From Roseateles noduli (GTDB taxonomy: Bacteria; Pseudomonadota; Gammaproteobacteria; Burkholderiales; Burkholderiaceae_C): a stretch of DNA of 64,000 nt. Of the stretch, positions 54,031 through 62,342 are shown piece after piece. The stretch lies in assembly GCA_002205125.1 (NCBI GenBank), contig NIOE01000014.1, positions 124,001-188,000 of the forward strand, in the 5' to 3' direction. A program made the position numbers and the translations under genes. Within the stretch, counting starts at the first letter, position 1; each line of letters opens with the position of its first letter. The notes below the pieces were generated by a model. The model saw only the letters and a program-made list of their open reading frames with translations, was not told the DNA's origin and did no database searches.

Positions 54031-55767
54031 CTAGCGCCCCAGCATCACCTCCTGATGCCCCTTCCCCGCCGGGATCATCGGGAAGCAGTTCTCCGCCGGT
54101 GCGACGGCGACGTCGAGGAAGTACGGCCCGTCGCTCGCCAGGCATTCGGCGAGCGCAGCGTCGAGTTCCTCGCGCCGCTGGACGCGGCGGGCCTCCCATC
54201 CGAAGCCCTTCGCCACCGCGACGAAGTCCGGCATGCACGCGTTGTAGCTGTGGCTGTAGCGCTCGCCGTGGTGCAGCTCCTGCCACTGCCGCACCATGCC
54301 CATGTGGCCGTTGTTGCAGAGCACGACCTTGACGCCTGCGCGGTGCTGCCGCGCCGTCGCCATCTCCTGCAGGTTCATCAGGATGGACGCGTCCCCGCTG
54401 ACGCAGAGGACCAGCCGGTCTGGATGCGCCACCTGCGCGCCGATCGCCGCAGGCAGGCCGTAACCCATCGTGCCCGCGCCGCCCGAGGTCAGCCAGCGCC
54501 GCGGCCGCTCGAAGGCCAGGTGTTGCGCCGCCCACATCTGATGCTGACCGACATCGGTCGAGACGATGGCATCCCGACCGGACAGTTGCGCCTGCAGCCG
54601 CGCCATCAGCGCCTGGGGCGCGATGACCTCCGGCGTGTCCTCGAAATCCAGCGAGCGCTGCGCCCGCCACGCGTCGATGCGCGTCCACCAGTCCGCGAGC
54701 CGCTCGGGCGGCATGACGCGGCGCACCAGCGCGTGGCGCAGCCTGGGCAGCAGCACTCGCGCATCGCCGCACAGCGCGAGGTCCGCCCGGCGGACCTTGT
54801 CGATGGACGCCGGATCGACATCCATGTGGATCACCCGCGCGCCGGGCGCAAAGCTGTCCAGCCGGCCTGTCACCCGGTCGTCGAAGCGCGCGCCCGCGCA
54901 CACGATCAGGTCGGCGTGATGCATCGCGAGATTGGCCTCCAGCGTGCCGTGCATGCCGAGCATGCCCAACCACTGGGGGGATGACGCCGGCAGCGCGCCC
55001 AGGCCCATCAGGGTCAAGGTGCAGGGGGCACCGCTCAGCGCCACCGCGGTGGCGAACTCGGCGCAGGTCGCCTCGCCCGCGTTGATCAACCCGCCGCCGC
55101 CGTAGAACACGGGCCGGTTCGCGCTCGCGATCCAGTCCGCGGCCTGTTCGATCGCGCGCGCGTCCACGGCCGGTATCTCCCTGAGCGTCTTGATCGGCAA
55201 GCCCGCGGTCGATCGCACGGGCGCCAGCTGCACATCCTTCGGAACGTCCAGCAGCACGGGGCCTGGACGCCCGCCCCGCGCGATGTCCACGGCCTGGCGG
55301 ACGCGTGCCGCCACGTCGTCCCCGGGACGCAGCTGCGCGTTCCACTTCGTCACCGGGCGCGAGATGCCCAGCGCGTCGCATTCCTGGAAGGCGTCCGTCC
55401 CGATCACCGCGCTGTTCACCTGCCCGCTGATGCACAGCACTGGGATCGAATCGCACAGGGCATCCAGCAACCCCGTCGTCGTGTTGCTCATCCCGGGCCC
55501 CGAGGTCACCAGCACCACGCCCAGCCGTCCCGTGCTGCGCGCATAGCCCTCGGCCGCGTGCACCGCCGCCTGTTCGTGGCGGACCAGGATGTGACGCAGC
55601 CGCGGTTCGCCGTGCAGCGCGTCGTACAGCGGCAGCACGGCGCCGCCGGGATAACCGAAGACGGTGTCGACGCCGCAGGCCACCAGCGTGTCGAGCAAGG
55701 TCTGCGCGCCGTTGCGCGTCGTTGCTTCCGGAGCGCCCAGCACGGCGCGATCGATCAGTGCGTTCAT
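54031..55767 (-). CDS. acetolactate synthase large-subunit-like ThDP enzyme
   Basis: A 578-residue thiamine-diphosphate enzyme of the acetohydroxyacid synthase family. The ThDP glutamate is in ILVRHEQAAVHAAEGYARST. VTSGPGMSNTTTGLLDALCD, the FAD region GARFDDRVTGRLDSFAPGA and the ThDP-metal motif VLCVSGDASILMNLQEMATA with NNGHMGMVRQWQ point to anabolic IlvB/IlvG rather than pyruvate oxidase. No small-subunit gene is adjacent. The start is ATG 55767. It is divergent from an Lrp-type regulator gene across 90 bases, which likely controls it. Confidence 0.85.
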   Translation of the reverse strand: MNALIDRAVLGAPEATTRNGAQTLLDTLVACGVDTVFGYPGGAVLPLYDALHGEPRLRHILVRHEQAAVHAAEGYARSTGRLGVVLVTSGPGMSNTTTGLLDALCDSIPVLCISGQVNSAVIGTDAFQECDALGISRPVTKWNAQLRPGDDVAARVRQAVDIARGGRPGPVLLDVPKDVQLAPVRSTAGLPIKTLREIPAVDARAIEQAADWIASANRPVFYGGGGLINAGEATCAEFATAVALSGAPCTLTLMGLGALPASSPQWLGMLGMHGTLEANLAMHHADLIVCAGARFDDRVTGRLDSFAPGARVIHMDVDPASIDKVRRADLALCGDARVLLPRLRHALVRRVMPPERLADWWTRIDAWRAQRSLDFEDTPEVIAPQALMARLQAQLSGRDAIVSTDVGQHQMWAAQHLAFERPRRWLTSGGAGTMGYGLPAAIGAQVAHPDRLVLCVSGDASILMNLQEMATARQHRAGVKVVLCNNGHMGMVRQWQELHHGERYSHSYNACMPDFVAVAKGFGWEARRVQRREELDAALAECLASDGPYFLDVAVAPAENCFPMIPAGKGHQEVMLGR

Positions 55768-55857
55768 GCGGATCAGTATCCCGGGGCCCCCTCGGGAAGC
55801 GTTGCCGTTCTTGCCTCCTAGAATCGCCATCGCAGCAAATCTTCCTTCTCAAACGCC

Positions 55858-56325
55858 ATGGATCAGGAAATCAAGCTCGACAAGTTCGACCGCGCCATCC
55901 TGCGGGCCCTGCAGCGCAATGCGCGCGCCAGCCTCCAGGAGGTCAGCGAGGAGGTCGGCCTGACCACCTCCCCCTGCTGGACCCGCATCAAGCGGCTCGA
56001 GGAATCGGGCGTGATCGAGGGCTACACCGTCAAGGTCAATGCCGAGAAGGTCGGCCGCCCGGAGCAGCTGATCGTCCAGCTCACGCTGAACAAGCACACC
56101 GACGCCGCGATGGCGGAGTTCGCCCGTCACCTCGAAGCCATCCCGGAGGTGATCGACGCCTACCTCGTGTCCGGCGACTACGACTACGTCCTGCGCCTGT
56201 CCGTCCGCGACACGCGCGACTACGAACGGCTGCTGCGCGAGAAGCTCTACAAGATCCCCGGCGTGCGGCACAGCAAGTCCAGCTTCGTGCTGCGCTGCCT
56301 GAAGGCGAGCTCGCTGCCGCTCTGA
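55858..56325 (+). CDS. Lrp/AsnC-family regulator
   Basis: A 155-residue Lrp-type regulator. The N-terminal HTH is LDKFDRAILRALQRNARASL with LTTSPCWTRIKRLEESGVIE, and the RAM ligand domain holds LNKHTDAAMAEFARHLEAIP, YLVSGDYDYVLRLSVRD and IPGVRHSKSSFVLRCLK. It senses amino acids, commonly leucine or another branched-chain acid. The divergent acetolactate synthase gene is the expected target. Length and domains are standard. Confidence 0.92.
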   Translation: MDQEIKLDKFDRAILRALQRNARASLQEVSEEVGLTTSPCWTRIKRLEESGVIEGYTVKVNAEKVGRPEQLIVQLTLNKHTDAAMAEFARHLEAIPEVIDAYLVSGDYDYVLRLSVRDTRDYERLLREKLYKIPGVRHSKSSFVLRCLKASSLPL

Positions 56326-56361
56326 CTCGCGCTTCGGCGGCTGCACCGGCCCGGTCGGGGC

Positions 56362-57126
56362 TCAAGTCGGGATCGGCAGCTCGGGCACCTTCAGCAGCCG
56401 CGTCATGTAGGTGCGCGAGGCCGCCACGTGGCGGCGCACGGCCTCCGCGGCGAGGGCCGGATCGGCGTGCGTCAGCGCCTGCAGCATCGCGCTTCCCTGG
56501 ATGGGGAGAGTCTCGAGCTCCGGCGCCCAGACCTCCATCCGTGCCCGCCGGAAGGCTTCCAGCAGCCGACCGCGCGAGGCCTGCATGCCCAGCGCCTGGT
56601 CGTTGCCGCCCAGCCGCGCCAGGTGATCCTGCAAGGCGTCGTCGGCCCTGATCAGGTCGTGCACGCGGCCGAGACGCGCGGCCTCCTCCAAGGGCTTCAG
56701 CAACGCCCTCACGCCGGCCAGCGTGTGCGCCGACCCCGCCCAGGCCGAGCGGCAGGCCCGCGCCAGCAGCATGGATTGCAGCGCCTCGCGGACGTCGAAG
56801 TACTCGTCGATGAAGCGCGCGTCGACCGCCAGCATCACCGCGCCCTTGTTCATCCGCATGTCCACCATGCCGTCGCCTTGCAGCTGCAGCAGCGCCTCCC
56901 GCACGGGCACGTTGCTGACGCTGTAATGCGCGCTGAGTTCGTGCAGGGTCAGATGTTGACCGAGCCGCCAGCACCCGGACTCGATGTCGGTGCGGATCTG
57001 GTCGCGCAGCCGCAGATAGGTCGGCGTATTGATGGCCTGCGCAATGGCATGAGAGCCTGCATGAGAGCCCGCAGGGGAGATGGCAGGCGGACCCGGGCGG
57101 GCGCCCGGTTGAGAGGAACGAACCAT
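56362..57126 (-). CDS. GntR-family regulator (FadR/FCD-type)
   Basis: A 254-residue GntR regulator. The wHTH is YLRLRDQIRTDIESGCWRLG with LTLHELSAHYSVSNVPVREA. The C-terminal helical ligand domain contains the FCD-like DARFIDEYFDVREALQSMLL and HVAASRTYMTRLL. A Ser/Pro-rich N-terminal extension of about 35 residues precedes the HTH. ATG 57126 is used. Ligand and target are unknown. It does not form an obvious operon with either neighbour. Confidence 0.85.
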   Translation of the reverse strand: MVRSSQPGARPGPPAISPAGSHAGSHAIAQAINTPTYLRLRDQIRTDIESGCWRLGQHLTLHELSAHYSVSNVPVREALLQLQGDGMVDMRMNKGAVMLAVDARFIDEYFDVREALQSMLLARACRSAWAGSAHTLAGVRALLKPLEEAARLGRVHDLIRADDALQDHLARLGGNDQALGMQASRGRLLEAFRRARMEVWAPELETLPIQGSAMLQALTHADPALAAEAVRRHVAASRTYMTRLLKVPELPIPT

Positions 57127-57446
57127 CGCGGCACTCCGTCCGGTGAATGGAGATGAATCACGGCTCACTCTACGGAGCGGCGACCGGTGCCGGCGGGGTC
57201 TGGACGCCCGGATGTCCGAGTTTTTGCTCAAGCGCAATGAATGCGCAATCGGATGGCGAGTCGACTCCTCAAACGACGTATTTGTCGCGGCGCACCCTAC
57301 TGGAATCGGTCGAATCGATCCCGCATCGAGGGCAGACACTGTGTCGTTTCCGCATCGGCGCCCACCAAGCGCTACAGTCGCGGCCGGGAGGTCTGCGACG
57401 CAGAGGCGAATAGCCCGATGTCAAACACCCGAATGGAGCCCGTTGA
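57127..57446. other. intergenic gap between GntR and H-NS genes
   Basis: About 320 bases with promoters for both divergent genes. GCGCA-ATGAA-TGCGC (57232-57246) is a small perfect inverted repeat, preceded by TTTTTG. No gene or RNA is visible. Confidence 0.5.
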
Positions 57447-57818
57447 ATGGCCAAGTCGTTGAAGCAAGTCCTGTCCCAGATCGAGAAGCTGAAGAAGGAA
57501 GCCGAGGGGCTGCGCGCGAAGGAGATCTCCGGTGTCATCGCCCGCATCCGCGAGGCCATCGATCATTACGGGCTGACGCCCGAGGAACTGTTCGGCGCCG
57601 GTGCGACGAAGTCGACGGGCCGCGGCAGAGCGGCGAAGGCCGCCAAGCCCGGCAAGGCGGCCGCCGGTCCGCGCAAGGCCAAGGCGCCGCGCAGCGCGGG
57701 CGCGCCGAAGTACCACGACGGCAGCGGCCGCACCTGGACCGGCGTGGGCAAGCGTCCGAACTGGTTCAAGGACGCCCTGGCCGCCGGGAAGACGGCCGAG
57801 GAGCTGTTGATCAGCTGA
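57447..57818 (+). CDS. H-NS-family nucleoid protein
   Basis: A 123-residue H-NS histone-family DNA-binding protein. The N-terminus forms a coiled coil (LKQVLSQIEKLKKEAEGLRA), the linker is rich in Lys/Ala/Pro, and the C-terminal DNA-binding loop is KYHDGSGRTWTGVGKRPNWF KDAL. Such proteins silence AT-rich or foreign DNA. It is monocistronic and converges on the first of three unusual genes, overlapping its stop region by eight bases (57811-57818), so it sits beside a stretch it might repress. Confidence 0.92.
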   Translation: MAKSLKQVLSQIEKLKKEAEGLRAKEISGVIARIREAIDHYGLTPEELFGAGATKSTGRGRAAKAAKPGKAAAGPRKAKAPRSAGAPKYHDGSGRTWTGVGKRPNWFKDALAAGKTAEELLIS

Positions 57819-58605
57819 GTTTCGTGGCCGCGCCTGGCGCGGCGTTGTTCGCGACGAAATCCTTCATCGCCCGCATGACCCCTCCGCGGGCGTTGGCGGC
57901 CGCCATGGAGGACATGGCGGGCTCCGTGGCCGCGACGGCGGCGTCCACGGCGGTGACGTCCCGAAGATGGCGTTGAAGAACTTCCCTCTGCTCCGGGGTC
58001 AGCTTGCCGAGCGCTTCGAGCGTGACTTTGGAAGCGGCTTGTCCCGGCAACCGGTCGAGCTCTTTCGGGGCGATGTCGCCTGCCTGGCGGGCCGCCAGGA
58101 AATAGGCGTCGGCGTAGTCGGCCAGGCGATCTCCGTTGAGGCGATCGGCCAACGCTTTCGCTGCGGCACCCGCACCGTAGGTCGACTTCGATGCGGATAG
58201 CCAGTTGCGCAGGCCCGCTTTGTTCGAGGTGGCGAACTCCTGGACGATCACCCGCACTTCTTTGGATAAGCGCTGCTCGGCGTCGAACAGCTCGGGTGAT
58301 CGGCTACGTTCAGCGGTCGCCGGGCAGTCCACCGTCGCATAAATCGTCTCGGAGGGGGCGGTGTTGCTGGAGAACTGGTGACGCTTACCGCCCCCGTTCC
58401 TCGCGAACTCGACCTGGACGTAGGTCAACTCGGGTGCATGGTCGCGGTCGGTGGGCTTTGGCTGGGTCTTTTCGGCTGAGGAGCCTGATTGCGAGGCGTG
58501 GTGCATTGACGCCGCGTTGACGTAGATGTCGTCAGTCGCGGACGTCTGGCAGGTGCGTGGGGGAATCTGAACAAGCATGTTGCGGTGAATGAAGTGGAGA
58601 CGCAT
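57811..58605 (-). CDS. unknown protein A with ITIM/ITSM-like tyrosine motifs (putative effector)
   Basis: A 264-residue protein of unknown function, numbered from ATG 58605. No Sec signal or membrane segment. The N-terminal 95 residues are polar and probably disordered, with three tyrosines in eukaryotic-style contexts: DDIYVNA (Y28, YxN like a GRB2-SH2 site), ELTYVQV (Y62, fits the ITIM pattern [SIVL]xYxx[IVL]) and ETIYATVD (Y89, fits TxYxx[VI]). Residues about 105-260 are helical and share a core (STYGAGAAAKALADRLN, AARQ, LTPEQREVLQRH) with 58732-59523. Starts at 58641 (ATG) and 58578 (ATG) are also open. Delivery into a eukaryotic cell is inferred only. Confidence 0.6.
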   Translation of the reverse strand: MRLHFIHRNMLVQIPPRTCQTSATDDIYVNAASMHHASQSGSSAEKTQPKPTDRDHAPELTYVQVEFARNGGGKRHQFSSNTAPSETIYATVDCPATAERSRSPELFDAEQRLSKEVRVIVQEFATSNKAGLRNWLSASKSTYGAGAAAKALADRLNGDRLADYADAYFLAARQAGDIAPKELDRLPGQAASKVTLEALGKLTPEQREVLQRHLRDVTAVDAAVAATEPAMSSMAAANARGGVMRAMKDFVANNAAPGAATKLS

Positions 58606-58652
58606 CGGCCCGGCTCGCTCTCCGCGGCCAAGCCGATGCATCAGTCAGCGTC

Positions 58653-58671
58653 GTGAACCCACGCGGTTCAC
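58653..58671. promoter_or_regulatory. perfect inverted repeat upstream of protein A gene
   Basis: GTGAACC-N5-GGTTCAC lies about 50 bases before the protein A start codon. It could be an operator; no family is assigned. Confidence 0.3.
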
Positions 58672-58731
58672 CGTAAAACCCTCCTCACCGCACCCGGCAG
58701 CGCTCCGCTTCCGGCTCCGGTCCGGATGCCG

Positions 58732-59523
58732 TCATGCCCGATGCCGCCAGGACAGGATGGACTGGTGGATCTGGTCGCGCGCCTTCGACGTCGTCGAGGA
58801 CGTCGTCTCGACGGGACTTGCCTTCGACAGCGCCTCCTTGAGAAGCTCAGGATCGCCGCAATGGCGATCGAACACCGCCTGCTGCCGAGGTGTCAGGGCG
58901 GACAGGGCGTCGTGGACGAGACCGCTCGCCTGCCTCACGACGAACGCTTCATTGACTTCGGTGCCCGGATGCGTGTACCGGGCCGCAAATGACAGCGACA
59001 GGATCGCCCGCTTGAAGGCTTCCGAGTTCAAGGCGACGGCATACGCCTGCGCCGCTGCCTGCCTGCCGTACGGACGATCGCGACGACGAAGCCGCCAGCG
59101 TCGGTGGGTCGCGAGCTCCCTGATCAGCTCGTTGATGACGGATGCCAGTCTCTTGCGTGCGGCGCCCATCCTCTCGGCCGCCGCGATGGCTTCGGGACTG
59201 ACCGGCCTCGAGCTCTTTGCGAGGGCTGCCTCATTGGCGACCAGCGAACCCGGGCGCGACATCGATGCGGCGGGAAGGTCGAACTGGCGCCCGGCGCCGG
59301 GTTTTCGCGCCGGCAGCGGCGGCGGCTTGTTCAGATCGCGCGTCGATCGCCGACTGAATTCCGAGACGTCGGAGAAGATCTCGTCCCGTTCCTGTGGAGA
59401 GTCGGTCTGTCCGGTGGATTCGTTGCTGGCCGAGGCGTAGGTGCGAGGCGGGAGAGGCGGAGGGAGCATGGTCTGATGGATGAGGTGGAGACGCTTCGCC
59501 CGACACGCAGGCGCGTCTGACAA
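58732..59523 (-). CDS. unknown protein B with class II SH3-ligand motifs (putative effector)
   Basis: A 263-residue protein related to protein A. Two proline motifs stand out in the N-terminus: PPPLPPR (21-27) and PPPLPAR (67-73), both fitting class II SH3 ligands (PxxPx[RK]). The N-terminal 110 residues are polar and Ser/Pro-rich. The C-terminal core (RPYGRQAAAQAYAVALN, SFAARY, LTPRQQAVFDRH) matches that of protein A at the same spacing, as does the N-terminal RLHxIHxxML. Only a TTG (59523) starts the frame upstream of that shared block; ATG 59469 is the alternative. The gene lies 54 bases after the M13 peptidase stop. Confidence 0.6.
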   Translation of the reverse strand: MSDAPACRAKRLHLIHQTMLPPPLPPRTYASASNESTGQTDSPQERDEIFSDVSEFSRRSTRDLNKPPPLPARKPGAGRQFDLPAASMSRPGSLVANEAALAKSSRPVSPEAIAAAERMGAARKRLASVINELIRELATHRRWRLRRRDRPYGRQAAAQAYAVALNSEAFKRAILSLSFAARYTHPGTEVNEAFVVRQASGLVHDALSALTPRQQAVFDRHCGDPELLKEALSKASPVETTSSTTSKARDQIHQSILSWRHRA

Positions 59524-59577
59524 GCGGGTCCATCAGTCCCCCCGCCGACCCCCTTCTGTTCCTCGGCGAAAAACCGT

Positions 59578-61662
59578 TCACCAGATGCGGCACCGCTCCG
59601 CGTCGGACTTCACCATCTTCTGCCCGGGCTTGCAACGGAAGGCCTGCTCGAACTCCGGCATGTTCACCGCGACGCCGTTGATCCGGTAGCGGCCCGGTGA
59701 ATGCGGATCGGTCAGCGCATGCACGCGCGCATATTCGGGGCGGGCGTGGCTGCAGTCCCATTGCGCGAAGCCCACGAAGAAGCGCTGCTCCGGCGTCAGG
59801 CCGTCGCGGTCCGCCGGCTTCGGGGACATGTCGGCGATCTGCGCCTTCCACGCCGCGTGCGCGAGCACCAGCCCGCCAAGGTCGGCGAGGTCCTCGCCCA
59901 GCGTGAGCTTGCTGTTGATGCGGATGTCGTCCACCACCACGTACTGCGCGTACTGCTTCGTCACGCAGGCGGCACGCTGCTCGAAGGCCTGGCCGTCCTT
60001 CTTCGTCCACCAGTCGCGCAGGTTGCCCTTGGCGTCGAACTGCCGGCCTTCGTCGTCGAAACCGTGGATCAGCTCATGCCCGATCGTGCCGCCCGTGTTG
60101 CCGTAGTTCGGCGCGTCGTCCAGCTTCGGATCGAACAGGGGCGCCTGCAGCACGCCGGCCGGGAAGTTGATGTCGTTCATCTGCGCGTCGTAATACGCGT
60201 TGACCGTCTGCGGCGTCATGCCCCATTCGCCGCGGTCCAGCGGCTTGCCGATCTTGGCGAGCTGACGCTTCAGTTCGAAGTCGTTGCCGCGCATCACGTT
60301 GCCGGCGAAGTCGTCGCGCGCCACCGTCAGCGCGCCGTAGTCGCGCCAGCGGTCCGGGTAGCCGACCTTGTTGACGATCGCGTGCAGTTTCTCGACCGCG
60401 CGTTGCTTCGTCGTGGCGCTCATCCAGCTGAGCGACTGGATGCGCGCAGCCATCGCGTCCTCGATCTGCTTCGTCATCGTCAGCGTCTTGTCCTTCAGGT
60501 CCGGGCTGAAGTTGCGCGCGACGAACTCCTGGCCCAGCGCTTCGCCGAGTTGCGCGTCGACCAACTCGACGCAGCGCTTCCAGCGCGCCTTCAGTTGCGG
60601 CACGCCTTGCAGCGTCTGGCCGAAGAACTCGAAGTTGGACTGCACCGCGGCGCCGGACAGCGTCGGCGCCTGGCTGCTGACCAGCTGCCAGCGCAGGTAG
60701 TTCCGCAGCTGCGCGAGATCGCGCTGGCGCAGCTCCTTCGACAGCGCCTTGAAGAACGCCGGTTCGGTGACGTTGTAGGCCGCCTGCGGGTCCAGTCCCA
60801 GTCCGCGCTGGTACGCGGCCCAGTCGAAGCCGGGCGTCAGCGCCTGCAGCCCCGCGGCCTTCATCGGATGGAAGCCCTTGTAGGGATCGCGCTTGTCGAC
60901 GCGGCTCAGCGAGGCGCGCGCCAGCGCCGTCTCCATCGCCATCACCTGCTTGGCCTGGGCGCGCGCCGCATCGGGCGCGTCGCCGAGCAGCTCGAAGCTG
61001 CGCGCGACATGGGCGATGAACTGTTCGCGCAGGGCGCGCGACTTGTCGTCGGTCTTGAAGTAGTACTCACGGTCCGGCAGGCTGAGGCCGCCGGCGGACG
61101 CGAAGGCGATCACCCGCGTCGAGTCGGCCATGTCCTGGCCCGACGTGAAGTGGAAGAGCACGCGCTCGTTGTTGGTCGCCAGGTGCAGGGCGGCCAGCAG
61201 CGAAGGCAGCTCGCGGCGGTCCTTCAGCGCCTCGATGCGAGACAGCAGCGGACGCAGCGGCGTGAGCGCGTGGCGATCGGCGGCGGACTCGTCCATGCAG
61301 GCCGCGAAGTAGTCGCCCATGCGGGCCTGGTTGGCGCTGCGCTGCGGGTCGGCGGCCGAGAGCTTGTCCAGGATGCCCCAGAGGTAGCGCTGGTTCTCGT
61401 TGGCCATCTTGGCGTAGACGGACCAGCGCGCCTGGTCGGGCGGGATCGGATTGGCGGCCATCCAGCCGCCGCAGGCGTACTGGTAGAGGTCCTCGCACGG
61501 ATCGGCGCCGCGATCCATCGCGGCGGTGTCCAGGCTCGGCGTGTAGGGCAACTGGTCGAGCGGCCCTTCGGGTGTCGCGCCGGCGGACTGCGCGGCGGCG
61601 CCAAAGGAAACGGCCGCGACAAGCGCGGCCGCAGCGGTGCGGGCGAGGAGGTGAGAGGTCAT
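59578..61662 (-). CDS. M13-family (neprilysin-like) metallopeptidase, exported
   Basis: A 694-residue zinc peptidase of the PepO/neprilysin type, acting on oligopeptides outside the cytoplasm. A signal peptide ends at GAAAQSAG. The zinc motif is GHELIHGFDDEG (H529, E530, H533), with the third ligand in LTLGEDLADLGG and the substrate motif VNAYYD. The end CRIW is the usual C-terminal CxxW. ATG 61662 gives a good signal peptide; ATG 61695 would add 11 residues. It lies directly upstream of, and in the same direction as, the protein B gene. Confidence 0.92.
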   Translation of the reverse strand: MTSHLLARTAAAALVAAVSFGAAAQSAGATPEGPLDQLPYTPSLDTAAMDRGADPCEDLYQYACGGWMAANPIPPDQARWSVYAKMANENQRYLWGILDKLSAADPQRSANQARMGDYFAACMDESAADRHALTPLRPLLSRIEALKDRRELPSLLAALHLATNNERVLFHFTSGQDMADSTRVIAFASAGGLSLPDREYYFKTDDKSRALREQFIAHVARSFELLGDAPDAARAQAKQVMAMETALARASLSRVDKRDPYKGFHPMKAAGLQALTPGFDWAAYQRGLGLDPQAAYNVTEPAFFKALSKELRQRDLAQLRNYLRWQLVSSQAPTLSGAAVQSNFEFFGQTLQGVPQLKARWKRCVELVDAQLGEALGQEFVARNFSPDLKDKTLTMTKQIEDAMAARIQSLSWMSATTKQRAVEKLHAIVNKVGYPDRWRDYGALTVARDDFAGNVMRGNDFELKRQLAKIGKPLDRGEWGMTPQTVNAYYDAQMNDINFPAGVLQAPLFDPKLDDAPNYGNTGGTIGHELIHGFDDEGRQFDAKGNLRDWWTKKDGQAFEQRAACVTKQYAQYVVVDDIRINSKLTLGEDLADLGGLVLAHAAWKAQIADMSPKPADRDGLTPEQRFFVGFAQWDCSHARPEYARVHALTDPHSPGRYRINGVAVNMPEFEQAFRCKPGQKMVKSDAERCRIW

Positions 61663-61824
61663 GCTCGACAGCGGTGAGTGAATGCTGGCGGGCATTCTCC
61701 GCCAGCCCGCCTCCGCCGCCGCGTGCCGGACGACACCTCGGGTTGACCCGCCTTGGCGACCGGTCGATCGGGCAGCGCCGAGGCCGCCGTCAACGCATCG
61801 TCAACCTGTCTTCCATGCGCCGTG

Positions 61825-62280
61825 TCAGCTTTCCTTCGGACCGCGGACCAGCAGCACCGGCACTTCCGCGTAGCGGACGATCAGCTCGGCGTCGCTGCCG
61901 AGCAGCGCCCGCGACAGGCCGCGGCGGCCGTGCGTGCCCAGCACGATGACTTCGCCGCCCCAGCTCTTGCACTCCTCGGCGACCAGGTCGCTGACGCGCG
62001 ACGAGAGGCTCTCGCTGAGCTTGGTCGTGACGCGCAGGCCGGCGGCGCTCGCCGTGGCCGACGCGTCGGCGAGCACCTTCTGCCCGCCGGCGCGGATCTG
62101 CTCGAAGTTGTCCGGCGTGATGCCGAGCCCGGCGCTGGACATCATCGCGAAAGCTTGCAGGTCCAGCGCGTGCAGCAGGCGGATCTCGCCGCCGCTCAGC
62201 TGGGCCAGCCGGACCGCTTCCGCCAGGCCGGCGTTCGAGGTGGGACTGCCGTCGACAGGAACCAGGATCTTGGCGTACAT
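61825..62280 (-). CDS. universal stress protein (UspA family)
   Basis: A 151-residue cytoplasmic USP. It begins [20 protein letters not shown]. The nucleotide-binding signature G-x2-G-x9-G-S is seen in [19 protein letters not shown], followed by VPVLLVRG, so an ATP-binding form is likely. USPs aid survival under stress. It is a single gene between the M13 peptidase and protein C genes and appears independent of both. Confidence 0.93.
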   Translation of the reverse strand: MYAKILVPVDGSPTSNAGLAEAVRLAQLSGGEIRLLHALDLQAFAMMSSAGLGITPDNFEQIRAGGQKVLADASATASAAGLRVTTKLSESLSSRVSDLVAEECKSWGGEVIVLGTHGRRGLSRALLGSDAELIVRYAEVPVLLVRGPKES

Positions 62281-62342
62281 GGTCGTCGCTCCATCGGATG
62301 GGATGAACCGATGCTAGCCCACGTCCACAACGCCCCGTGTCC

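Noticed and set aside
59231-60010. Alternative minus-strand frame over protein B beginning near MDPLVRRACVSG
   Set aside because: The frame with the conserved core shared with protein A is the other one; this frame has no similarity to A or C.
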